The notes below the pieces were generated by a model. It had not been told where the DNA came from, did no database searches, and saw only the letters and a list, made by a program, of their open reading frames with translations. Both the position numbers and the translations under genes were made by a program. A stretch of DNA of 64,000 nt, from the NCBI RefSeq assembly GCF_000152845.1, contig NZ_CH902584.1, forward strand, positions 2,889,340 to 2,953,339. The letters are read 5' to 3'. Source of the DNA: Roseovarius sp. 217. GTDB taxonomy: Bacteria > Pseudomonadota > Alphaproteobacteria > Rhodobacterales > Rhodobacteraceae. The number at the start of each line of letters is the position of its first letter. The first letter of the stretch is position 1. Shown piece after piece: positions 27,111 through 34,333 of this stretch.

Positions 27111-27135
27111 CTTTCAGCGTTCTAAAAATACTCAA
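27111..27135 (-). repeat. Dispersed intergenic TATTT..GAAAG element
   Basis: Reads TTGAGTATTTTTAGAACGCT then GAAAG on the minus strand, 10 nt upstream of the start at 27100. It resembles the copies near 1137-1160, 20037-20060 and 52706-52731. It may contribute a ribosome-binding or mRNA-processing feature here, but that is not shown. Confidence 0.45.
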
Positions 27136-27168
27136 ATCCGACGGTGCCGCCCGCGCTCAGGCATCCTC

Positions 27169-28386
27169 TCAGGCGTCCTTGGGGCGCAGTGTGAGCCAGA
27201 TCAGTGCGCCGCCTGCCAGCATGAGGAAGGGGGCCATGGCGAGGTTGACGGATGTCCAGCCCGCCTCTGGTGTGCCGCCGGAGCAGTTCATCAGGCCCCC
27301 CGAGGACAGCGAGGCAAAGGTCACACCGCCGAAGACGATGAGATCGTTGAGCCCCTGCATGCGGCCACGTTCATGCGGGGCATGCGAGCCTGCGAGCAGG
27401 GTGGTCGCACCGATGAAGCCGAAGTTCCAGCCGATGCCCAAGAGAATGAGGGCGACGAAGAAGTTTTCCAGATGCACGCCGTTCAGGGCCACCGCCCCCG
27501 CGCCTGCGAGGATGACGAGGCCGATCGCGACAATTTTCTCTACGCCGAAGCGGGCGATCAGGTGGCCGGTGAAAAATGACGGAATATACATGGCCAACAC
27601 ATGCGCCGTGACCACATCCGCCGCATCGCCCGCGTCAAAGCCGCAGCCCACGACCGCGAGCGGTGTCGAGGTCATCACCAGATTCATCAGAGCATAAGAG
27701 ACCGTGGCGCAGATCACCGCCACGGCGATGCGCGGGGTTTTGAGGAGTTCAATCCGGGTGCGGCCATGGGGGGCGTCCACGGCGGGCACCGGCGGTTTCG
27801 GGATGTCGAGCATGAGAAAGAGGAAGGCACCCGCGATATTGAGGGCGATGACCGCTAGATAGGTGCCTAAGAACGGGATCACCATGGCCTGCGAGGTGGC
27901 CTTGACCAGTTGCGGGCCGATCACGGCGCTAAGGAGGCCGCCCGCCATGACGTAGGAGATGGCCTTGGCGCGGAACGCGTCGCTGGCGGTGTCGGCGGCG
28001 GCAAAGCGGTAGAAGCCCTGGGCCGACATATAAGTGCCGGTGATGAGGCTGCCCAGGAGGAAAATCGGGAAGGAGGCGGTATAGAGCCCGTAGGCGCCGA
28101 TGGCGCCGCCAATCGCGCCTGCACCCGCGCCGATCATGAAGCCCACACGCCGCCCGTAGCGCTGCATCAGGTGCGAAATCGGTGTCGCCGAGAGCATCGA
28201 GCCCAGCACGATGAGCGATATGGGCAGGGTGGCGAAACAGATGTTGGAGGCAAGCGATTGCCCGGCCAACCCGCCGACGACGAAGATCATCGGCATTTGC
28301 GCGCCCAAGATGGCTTGGGCTGCGACGAGAACGGCCACGTTGCGTTTGGCGCGGCTATCGTCAGGATGGAGGGCTGTGTCAGTCAT
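27169..28386 (-). CDS. MFS transporter
   Basis: Encodes 405 residues with about twelve transmembrane segments. The start at 28386 (MTDTALHPDD) gives a short hydrophilic N-terminus before the first helix (NVAVLVAAQAILGAQMPMIF). The cytosolic loop SHLMQRYGRRVGFMIGAGAG matches the MFS loop 2-3 signature (GxxxxRxGRR), and ARFGVEKIVAIG is the loop 8-9 equivalent. A cytosolic central loop holds a Pro-rich stretch. Substrate unknown. It lies 43 nt upstream of nothing shared with cobB, which is on the same strand behind it. Confidence 0.9.
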   Translation of the reverse strand: MTDTALHPDDSRAKRNVAVLVAAQAILGAQMPMIFVVGGLAGQSLASNICFATLPISLIVLGSMLSATPISHLMQRYGRRVGFMIGAGAGAIGGAIGAYGLYTASFPIFLLGSLITGTYMSAQGFYRFAAADTASDAFRAKAISYVMAGGLLSAVIGPQLVKATSQAMVIPFLGTYLAVIALNIAGAFLFLMLDIPKPPVPAVDAPHGRTRIELLKTPRIAVAVICATVSYALMNLVMTSTPLAVVGCGFDAGDAADVVTAHVLAMYIPSFFTGHLIARFGVEKIVAIGLVILAGAGAVALNGVHLENFFVALILLGIGWNFGFIGATTLLAGSHAPHERGRMQGLNDLIVFGGVTFASLSSGGLMNCSGGTPEAGWTSVNLAMAPFLMLAGGALIWLTLRPKDA

Positions 28387-28429
28387 GGCGCAAGTGCTAG
28401 ACCCGTCGCCTGCGCGCTGCAAGCGCAAT

Positions 28430-29695
28430 TCAGGCGCGGTCGATGAGATGTGCGAAGGAGCCGCTCACCCGGCCCAAATGGAGGCCCATGGGGGGGAGGG
28501 CTGTGCCTTCGGCGTCTGTCGCGGCAAAGAGCGGCGGGCCATCGGCGCGCAGGGTGGTGGCGTAGTGGAATTCGTGGGCGGCCCATGTGCCGGGGAATGG
28601 CCCTCTCTGTGCCTCAAGGTGGCGGTAGCCGAGATGGAGCTGGCGGGTGGCAAAGCTGGTCTCGAGCGGGAGCAACCCGGCCATCACATGCCGGGTGCCA
28701 TCCGCGCCTGTCAGCCCCTCGCCCAGTACCATGTAGCCGCCGCATTCCCCATATATATCCGTAGTTTGCGCCGCATTTCTCAGGCTTTGCATGAAGGTGG
28801 TGTTGGCGGCGATCTGGCCTGCGTGCAGTTCCGGGTAGCCGCCGGGGAGAAAGACGAAATCGGCCTCTGGCACCGGATCATCGGCGAGTGGCGAGAAGGG
28901 TCGCATTTCTGCACCCGCCGCGCGCCAATCGGCCAGCATATGTGGGTAGGCAAAGCCGAAGGCGCGGTCTTGGGCCACGGCGATGACCTGTGCCGGGGGG
29001 GTGAGGCGCGGGGCGGCTTTGGCCTCGGGCAAGGGGGCTGCGAGCGCGCGCAGCGTTTCGCGGTCAAGCGTCATGGCGAGGGCGTCGGCGGCGGTGTCGA
29101 GGAAGTGATCGAGATCGGGGCGCTCGATGGCTTGCACCAGTCCCAGATGGCGCGAGGGTTGCGCCAGCGCCGGATTGCGGCGGAGGGCGGCCAAAACGGG
29201 CAGGCCGAGGGGGGCAAGGGCGCGGCGCAGCATTGCTTCGTGACGGTCTGAGCCCACATTGTTGAGCATCACGCCCGCGACGCGCACATTTGGATCAAAG
29301 CCTGCGAAACCTGCAACCAAGGGGGCGATGGAGCCTGCCATGCGGCCTGCGTCCACCACCAGCACCACCGGCAGGGCGAGATGCCGCGCCAGATCGGCCA
29401 CAGCACCGCGCCCGTCGGGGGGCGCGCCATCGAAAAGGCCCATGGCACCCTCGATGATCAAAAGGCCGTCGCCCGCCGCAAGGCTGCGCAGGCGCTCGGG
29501 CGTCATGGCCCAAGCGTCGAGATTGGGGCAAGGTGCGCCGCAGGCGGCCTCGTGAAAGCGGGGGTCGATGTAATCGGGGCCGGATTTGGCGCCGCGCACG
29601 GTCAGTCCCTGGCGGGACAAGAGGCGCAGCAGGGCGAGGGTGAGCGTGGTCTTGCCAGCCCCTGAGGCGGGCGCGGCGAGGATCAGCCCTCGCAT
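28430..29695 (-). CDS. cobB: Cobyrinate / hydrogenobyrinate a,c-diamide synthase
   Basis: Encodes 421 residues. The N-terminal ATPase domain begins LILAAPASGAGKTTLTLALL (P-loop, residues 4-23) followed by GAKSGPDYIDPRFHEAACG. The C-terminal class I glutamine amidotransferase domain has PGGYPELHAGQ and the nucleophile cysteine in YGECGGYMVLGEGL. The enzyme amidates the a and c side chains in cobalamin synthesis. It overlaps cobA by 13 nt (29683-29695), so the two are translationally coupled. Confidence 0.95.
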   Translation of the reverse strand: MRGLILAAPASGAGKTTLTLALLRLLSRQGLTVRGAKSGPDYIDPRFHEAACGAPCPNLDAWAMTPERLRSLAAGDGLLIIEGAMGLFDGAPPDGRGAVADLARHLALPVVLVVDAGRMAGSIAPLVAGFAGFDPNVRVAGVMLNNVGSDRHEAMLRRALAPLGLPVLAALRRNPALAQPSRHLGLVQAIERPDLDHFLDTAADALAMTLDRETLRALAAPLPEAKAAPRLTPPAQVIAVAQDRAFGFAYPHMLADWRAAGAEMRPFSPLADDPVPEADFVFLPGGYPELHAGQIAANTTFMQSLRNAAQTTDIYGECGGYMVLGEGLTGADGTRHVMAGLLPLETSFATRQLHLGYRHLEAQRGPFPGTWAAHEFHYATTLRADGPPLFAATDAEGTALPPMGLHLGRVSGSFAHLIDRA

Positions 29696-30558
29696 GCGGT
29701 CTCGGCGGGCAATCCGCGCCCGAGCGGGTCGAGGTTGCGGGGGGCGGCACCGGCCAGCATGCCCTGCCAGTCGAGCACTTGGCGCATCAGCACCGAGCGG
29801 CCGATACAGAGGATCGCGGGCGGCTCAAAGCCGCTCGCCTCGATATCGGCGGCAAGCCGTCCAAGGGTGGTTTCCAGCACGCGTTGATCGGGGGTGGTGG
29901 CGGAACAGACCACGGCGCACGGCTCATCCAGAGGGCGACCCGCGTCGAGAAGCGCCGCGCTGATCTGGCTCGCGTGTTTCATGCCCATATAGATCACGAT
30001 CACCTGGCTGCCCTGTGCAATCGCCTGCCAATTGAGCGAGGAGGGGGTGAGGCCGGATTGGTCATGGCCTGTCACAAAGGTCACGGATTGATTGACGTCG
30101 CGATGGGTGACGGGGATGCCCGCATAGGCCAGCCCGCCGATGCCCGCGCTGATGCCGGGGATGATGCGGATGGGTATGCCGTGCTGCACCAGCGTTTGTG
30201 CCTCTTCGCCGCCGCGGCCAAACACAAAGGGATCGCCCCCCTTGAGGCGCAGAACGCGCAGGCTTTCGCGGGCGAGGTCGACCAGTTGCAGGGAAATGTC
30301 GCGTTGTTTGGCCGAGGGTTTGCCGCCGCGTTTGCCCGCGTAGATGTGGCGTGCCTGCGGGGCCCAGTCGAGGATGCAGTCCTGCACCAGCGCGTCGTAA
30401 ATCACCACATCGGCCTGCCCAAGGGCATTGAGGGCGTGCAGGGTCAAAAGGCCGGGATCGCCGGGGCCAGCCCCACAGAGCCAGACCCAGCCGGGTTCAA
30501 GCCGGGGCCAGTCATTGCCCGGCAGGGGCGTGGAGAAGGGGGGGGGCGAGTCGGTCAT
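29683..30558 (-). CDS. cobA: Uroporphyrinogen-III C-methyltransferase
   Basis: Encodes 291 residues. CobA methylates uroporphyrinogen III to precorrin-2 with SAM, the branch point to cobalamin and siroheme. Signatures: VWLCGAGPGDPGLLTLHALN at the N-terminus, YAGKRGGKPSAKQRDI, LRLKGGDPFVFGRGGEEAQT and GISAGIGGLAYAGIPVTHRD. There is no CysG-type dehydrogenase/chelatase extension. The ATG at 30558 (MTDSPPPFST) is preferred to the longer low-complexity frame upstream. First gene of the cobA-cobB pair; no cobalamin riboswitch was recognised upstream. Confidence 0.95.
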   Translation of the reverse strand: MTDSPPPFSTPLPGNDWPRLEPGWVWLCGAGPGDPGLLTLHALNALGQADVVIYDALVQDCILDWAPQARHIYAGKRGGKPSAKQRDISLQLVDLARESLRVLRLKGGDPFVFGRGGEEAQTLVQHGIPIRIIPGISAGIGGLAYAGIPVTHRDVNQSVTFVTGHDQSGLTPSSLNWQAIAQGSQVIVIYMGMKHASQISAALLDAGRPLDEPCAVVCSATTPDQRVLETTLGRLAADIEASGFEPPAILCIGRSVLMRQVLDWQGMLAGAAPRNLDPLGRGLPAETACEG

Positions 30559-30638
30559 GTCTTTGTATGCCGCGAGTTTTATCCGGAGGAAAGGCGGCAA
30601 ACGACCATGCGTGTAGGTCGGAGCGACATGGGGGTGTG

Positions 30639-30662
30639 GCCGGGCCGTGGGAACGGCCCGGC
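30639..30662. terminator. GC hairpin between binding-protein gene and cobA
   Basis: A perfect 10-bp stem GCCGGGCCGT / ACGGCCCGGC with a 4-nt loop lies 9 nt after the stop of the binding-protein gene (minus strand). No T-tract follows, so it may be a stabilising stem or weak terminator that separates this gene from cobA. Confidence 0.5.
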
Positions 30663-30670
30663 GCGGGGTG

Positions 30671-31804
30671 TTACATCTTGCAGTCAACCGCGTAGGCGTC
30701 GGCGTGATCTTCCAGCGCCACACCGATGATCTTGTTGGTGTAGATGTCACCTTCCTTGATCACCTCGCGGACATAGATGTCCTGAATCGGGTGATGGTTG
30801 TTGCCAAAGGCAAAATCGCCGCGCGTGCTGGCGAAATCGGCGGCCTTGAGTGCAGCGCGGAAGGCATCAGCGTCGGAGGGCTGCGCCTGATCCAGCGCCG
30901 AGATCAGGAGGTTGGCGGTGTCAAAGCCCTGGCTCGCGTAGAGCGAGGGCAGGCGGCCATATTTTTCCTGAAAGCTGGCGACGAAGGCGACGTTGGTTTC
31001 GTTGTCGATATCCTTGGACCATTGCGAGGTGTTGACCACGCCAAGGGCCGCGTCGCCCACCGCCTGAAGGATGCCTTGGTCAAAGCTGAAGGCGGGGCCA
31101 ACCACGGGCAAGCCGACGCCGCTGTCGGCATATTGCTTGAGGAAGGAAATCCCCATGCCGCCGGGCAGGAAGAAAAACACAGAGTCAGCCCCGGAGGCGC
31201 GGATCTGGGCGATTTCGGCGGCGTAATCGGTCTGGCCCAGTTGGGTGTAGATCTCGCCTGCGAGGTCGCCTTGATACATGCGTTTGTAGCCGGTCAGCGC
31301 GTCCTGACCTGCGGGGTAGTTGGGCGCGAGGATGAAGCTGTTTTTATAACCTGCGTCATTGGCATAGGCACCTGCGGCCTCGTGCAGGTTGTCGTTCTGC
31401 CAGGCGACGTTGAAATAGTTGGGCAGGCAGCCCTGACCCGCCAGCGCCGAGGGGCCAGCATTGGGCGAGAGGTAGAATTTGCCTTGGGCGACCGCGCCGG
31501 GCACCACCGCCATGGCAAGGTTGGACCAGATGATGCCGGTCATCACGTCGACCTTGTCGGACTGGATCATCTTGTCCGAGAGTTGCACGGCGATGTCGGG
31601 TTTTTGCTGATCGTCCTCGATGATCACCTCGATGTCGCTGCGCCCGGATTGTTCCAGCGCCAGCATGAAGCCGTCGCGCACGTCGATGCCGAGGCCCGCG
31701 CCACCGCCGGAAAGGGTGGTGATCATGCCGACCTTGATGTCAGCCTGCGCGGTGACAGCGGCGAGGCTGAGCGCGCCGGCGATGGCCAGTGTCTTGAATG
31801 TCAT
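30671..31804 (-). CDS. ABC transporter substrate-binding protein, branched-chain amino acid (LivK/HAAT) type
   Basis: Encodes 377 residues with a signal peptide (MTFKTLAIAGALSLAAVTAQ plus A). The mature protein begins DIKVGMITTLSGGGAGLGID and has the two-lobe periplasmic-binding fold of the HAAT family (later GIIWSNLAMAVVPGAVAQGK and ADSVFFFLPGGMGISFLKQY). Relatives bind amino acids, aromatic acids or amides. No permease or ATPase genes are adjacent, so it is solitary here and must use a transporter encoded elsewhere. A TetR gene lies upstream on the same strand. Confidence 0.92.
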   Translation of the reverse strand: MTFKTLAIAGALSLAAVTAQADIKVGMITTLSGGGAGLGIDVRDGFMLALEQSGRSDIEVIIEDDQQKPDIAVQLSDKMIQSDKVDVMTGIIWSNLAMAVVPGAVAQGKFYLSPNAGPSALAGQGCLPNYFNVAWQNDNLHEAAGAYANDAGYKNSFILAPNYPAGQDALTGYKRMYQGDLAGEIYTQLGQTDYAAEIAQIRASGADSVFFFLPGGMGISFLKQYADSGVGLPVVGPAFSFDQGILQAVGDAALGVVNTSQWSKDIDNETNVAFVASFQEKYGRLPSLYASQGFDTANLLISALDQAQPSDADAFRAALKAADFASTRGDFAFGNNHHPIQDIYVREVIKEGDIYTNKIIGVALEDHADAYAVDCKM

Positions 31805-31925
31805 ATGTCATCTCTCCCTGATGTCGGGCGGTTTGTCCCGTCCCGGTTTGCCCTTGGTCCCCCAGAGGGCGGTGCTCAATCCTTTCCACAGCTTTGGCAA
31901 AAGGTCCAGATGGCAGCATATCGGG

Positions 31926-32573
31926 TCAGGTGCCGGTGTGGCGCGCCATGAAGCGGTCGGTTTCGGCGGGGGTCGGGGGATGGCCCGAGAAATTCTCGAC
32001 ATAGGCGGGCATGCGCGCGATGCGGATGTCGCGGGGTTCGGCCACCATCATCGAGATATAGCCGATCTGGGTGTAATAGACGGTATGGGCGCGGGTGTCG
32101 GCGTGATCGCTGGCGTAACCGAATCGCTCGAACATGGCGCGGATGGCAGTGATGCGGGTCTCGTCGGTGCGTTGCAGCTTGGCCTTGATCGTGGGATCGC
32201 CGAGCGCCCAGTTGCGGATCGCGAAATCGAGGCGGGAATCGAACAGATCGCGGGTGAGCCAGCAGTCGAAGAGGTTGTAGAGCGCCTCGTTGATGGTTTC
32301 GGCATAGGCCTCGGTGCGGGCCACGAGATTGCCGGTATTCTGCGCCTCCCAGCGGTCGAGAAGGGCGGCAAGCAGCGCCTCGCGGTCTTTGAAATGCCAG
32401 TAGAAACTGGTGCGCGACAGGCCGAGCATCTGGGCCAGTGGCATCACCTTGACCGCCTCCACCCCGGCGGTGACGAGCACCTCATAGGCGGCATTGAGCC
32501 ACAGATCCTCGGAGCCGCGGGCGGCGGGATCGGGGGCGGGTTTGGCGCGGCGGGTGGTTTGGGGGCTGGTCAT
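31926..32573 (-). CDS. TetR family transcriptional regulator
   Basis: Encodes 215 residues. The helix-turn-helix is residues about 28-65: AAYEVLVTAGVEAVKVMPLA, then LGLSRTSFYWHFKDREALLA. The C-terminal ligand-binding domain is all-helical and unassigned. It is divergent from the MttB/flavoprotein operon with a 129-nt gap containing a 15-bp dyad, so it most likely represses that operon and itself, responding to a methylated amine or derivative (inference from gene layout). Confidence 0.93.
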   Translation of the reverse strand: MTSPQTTRRAKPAPDPAARGSEDLWLNAAYEVLVTAGVEAVKVMPLAQMLGLSRTSFYWHFKDREALLAALLDRWEAQNTGNLVARTEAYAETINEALYNLFDCWLTRDLFDSRLDFAIRNWALGDPTIKAKLQRTDETRITAIRAMFERFGYASDHADTRAHTVYYTQIGYISMMVAEPRDIRIARMPAYVENFSGHPPTPAETDRFMARHTGT

Positions 32574-32609
32574 GGCCTGAGCCTAGACGGTTTTGGCGCG
32601 GCTGGCAAA

Positions 32610-32624
32610 TAACTTGACAGGTTA
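32610..32624. promoter_or_regulatory. Candidate TetR operator overlapping a -35 box
   Basis: TAACTTGACAGGTTA is a near-palindrome (outer TAAC/GTTA and inner TG/CA match; 12 of 15 positions symmetric). It contains TTGACA (32614-32619), a perfect -35 hexamer for the mttB-side promoter, though no strong -10 is seen 17 nt on. It lies in the divergent gap, 37 nt from the regulator start and 79 nt from the mttB-like start. Confidence 0.55.
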
Positions 32625-32702
32625 GTTTGTTTTCTCGACAGTGGTGTCGATTAAGTCTTCACGCCACCGCCGGGTCGTTCCCGGCCAGCCAGGATCAGGC
32701 CG

Positions 32703-34307
32703 ATGCCGCACGCGATACCTTCTGAAATATCTCTTGATATGCCTGTTCCGGTTGCGCGCCGGGCGCGCGGCGGGCGGGCCGCCATGCAGGTTCGGCGCGG
32801 CACCGGCGCGGGGGCTGGGGTGAACCCGCTACATGTGCCCTATATCACGCGCGGTATTCCCACGCATGACATCGCGTCGGAGGCATCGCTTGATGCGATT
32901 ATTGCGACGGCGGATCGGATATTGGCCGAAATCGGCATCGAGTTTCGCGAAGACCCCGAGACGGTGCGGCTCTTTCAGCAGGCGGGTGGCAAGGCGCGGG
33001 AGGTGGGGCCGGAGGCGTGGAATGTCACGTTCGAGCCGGGGCTGATCCGGGGGCTGTTGGCGACAGCGCCCGCTGAGTTTACGCAGCATGCGCGCAATCC
33101 GGCGAAATCGGTGCGGATCGGTGGCCGCTCGATGGTCTTTGCGCCGGCCTATGGCTCGCCCTTCGTGATGGATCTGGACAAGGGGCGGCGCTATGGCACG
33201 ATCGAGGATTTCCAGAACCTGATCAAGCTGGCGCAGTCCTCGCCCTGGCTGCATCATTCGGGCGGCACGATCTGTGAGCCGACGGATATTCCGGTGAACA
33301 AGCGGCATCTGGATATGGTCTACGCGCATATGCGCTATTCGGACCGGGCCTTTCTGGGGTCGATCACCGCGCCGGAGCGGGCGGAGGACAGTATCGAGAT
33401 GTGCCGGATTCTGTTCGGCGCGGAGTATGTCGACAGCCATTGCGTGATCATGGGCAATTTCAACTCGACCTCGCCCTTGGTCTGGGACGGGGTGAGCACG
33501 CGGGGCATTCGCGCCTATGCAGCTGCCGGTCAGGGGTCGATCCATTTGCCGTTTCTGTTGGGCGGGGCGGTGTCGCCGCTGACCATGCCGGGGGCGATTG
33601 CGCAATGTCTGGCCGAGAGCATGGTGGGCTGTGCGCTGACGCAACTGGTGCGGCCGGGAGCACCGGCCATTCTGGGCAGTTTCCTGTCGTCGATGTCGCT
33701 GCGCACCGGATCGCCCACGTTCGGGACGCCCGAGCCTGCGCTGGGATCGCTGGTGATGGGGCAGATTGCGCGGCGGCTCAATATGCCGCTGCGCTGTGCG
33801 GGCAATTTCAGCACCTCCAAGCTGCCGGATGGGCAGGCGATGACGCAGGCCATGATGTCGATGATGTCGGCGGTGAATGGCGGGGCGAATTTCATCCTGC
33901 ATTCCGCCGGGTTCCTCGATGGGTTGCTGTCGATGTCCTATGAAAAGCTGATGCTGGATATGGATATGTGCGGCGCGCTGCATGTCTGGCTCAAGGGGTT
34001 GGAGGTCAATGAGGACACGCTGGCGTTTGAGGCGCTGGCCGAGAAGGGGCCGGGGGAGCATATGTTTGGCTGTGCCCATACGCTGCGGCATTACGAGACC
34101 GCCTATTGGGACAGCGGGCTGGACGACAACACCACCTATGAGACATGGTCGGAGGCAGGCGGTGTCGATGCGATGACCCGTGCCAATGGTGCGTGGAAAG
34201 AGGTCTTGGCGAAATATGAGGCGCCGCACATGGAGGCCGGGGTCGACGGGGCGCTGTGCGATTTCATCGCGCGGCGCAAGTCAGAGATGGCCGACGCCTG
34301 GTATTGA
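32703..34307 (+). CDS. Trimethylamine methyltransferase (MttB) family protein, non-pyrrolysine
   Basis: Encodes 534 residues. After a basic N-terminal tail (ARRARGGRAAMQVRRGTGAG) the MttB TIM-barrel follows: VPYITRGIPTHDIASEASLD, FAPAYGSPFVMDLDKGRRYG, CEPTDIPVNKRHLDMVYAHM, FGTPEPALGSLVMGQIARRL. The frame has no in-frame amber codon, so this is a pyrrolysine-free homologue. Characterised non-Pyl members (for example MtgB) demethylate quaternary amines such as glycine betaine with a corrinoid protein. No corrinoid protein is encoded nearby. AGGA precedes the ATG by 8 nt; the flavoprotein gene starts 26 nt after the stop. Confidence 0.9.
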   Translation: MPHAIPSEISLDMPVPVARRARGGRAAMQVRRGTGAGAGVNPLHVPYITRGIPTHDIASEASLDAIIATADRILAEIGIEFREDPETVRLFQQAGGKAREVGPEAWNVTFEPGLIRGLLATAPAEFTQHARNPAKSVRIGGRSMVFAPAYGSPFVMDLDKGRRYGTIEDFQNLIKLAQSSPWLHHSGGTICEPTDIPVNKRHLDMVYAHMRYSDRAFLGSITAPERAEDSIEMCRILFGAEYVDSHCVIMGNFNSTSPLVWDGVSTRGIRAYAAAGQGSIHLPFLLGGAVSPLTMPGAIAQCLAESMVGCALTQLVRPGAPAILGSFLSSMSLRTGSPTFGTPEPALGSLVMGQIARRLNMPLRCAGNFSTSKLPDGQAMTQAMMSMMSAVNGGANFILHSAGFLDGLLSMSYEKLMLDMDMCGALHVWLKGLEVNEDTLAFEALAEKGPGEHMFGCAHTLRHYETAYWDSGLDDNTTYETWSEAGGVDAMTRANGAWKEVLAKYEAPHMEAGVDGALCDFIARRKSEMADAWY

Positions 34308-34333
34308 AACGAGAGTGAAGAAAGGCAACGCCC

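Noticed and set aside
30559..30670. Cobalamin riboswitch upstream of cobA
   Set aside because: The expected B12-box (GCCACTG-type) and the multi-stem core are not visible; only a single GC hairpin belonging to the neighbouring gene is present.
32703..34307. Pyrrolysine-containing trimethylamine methyltransferase
   Set aside because: The frame has no in-frame amber codon, so it belongs to the non-pyrrolysine branch; TMA specificity is therefore not claimed.
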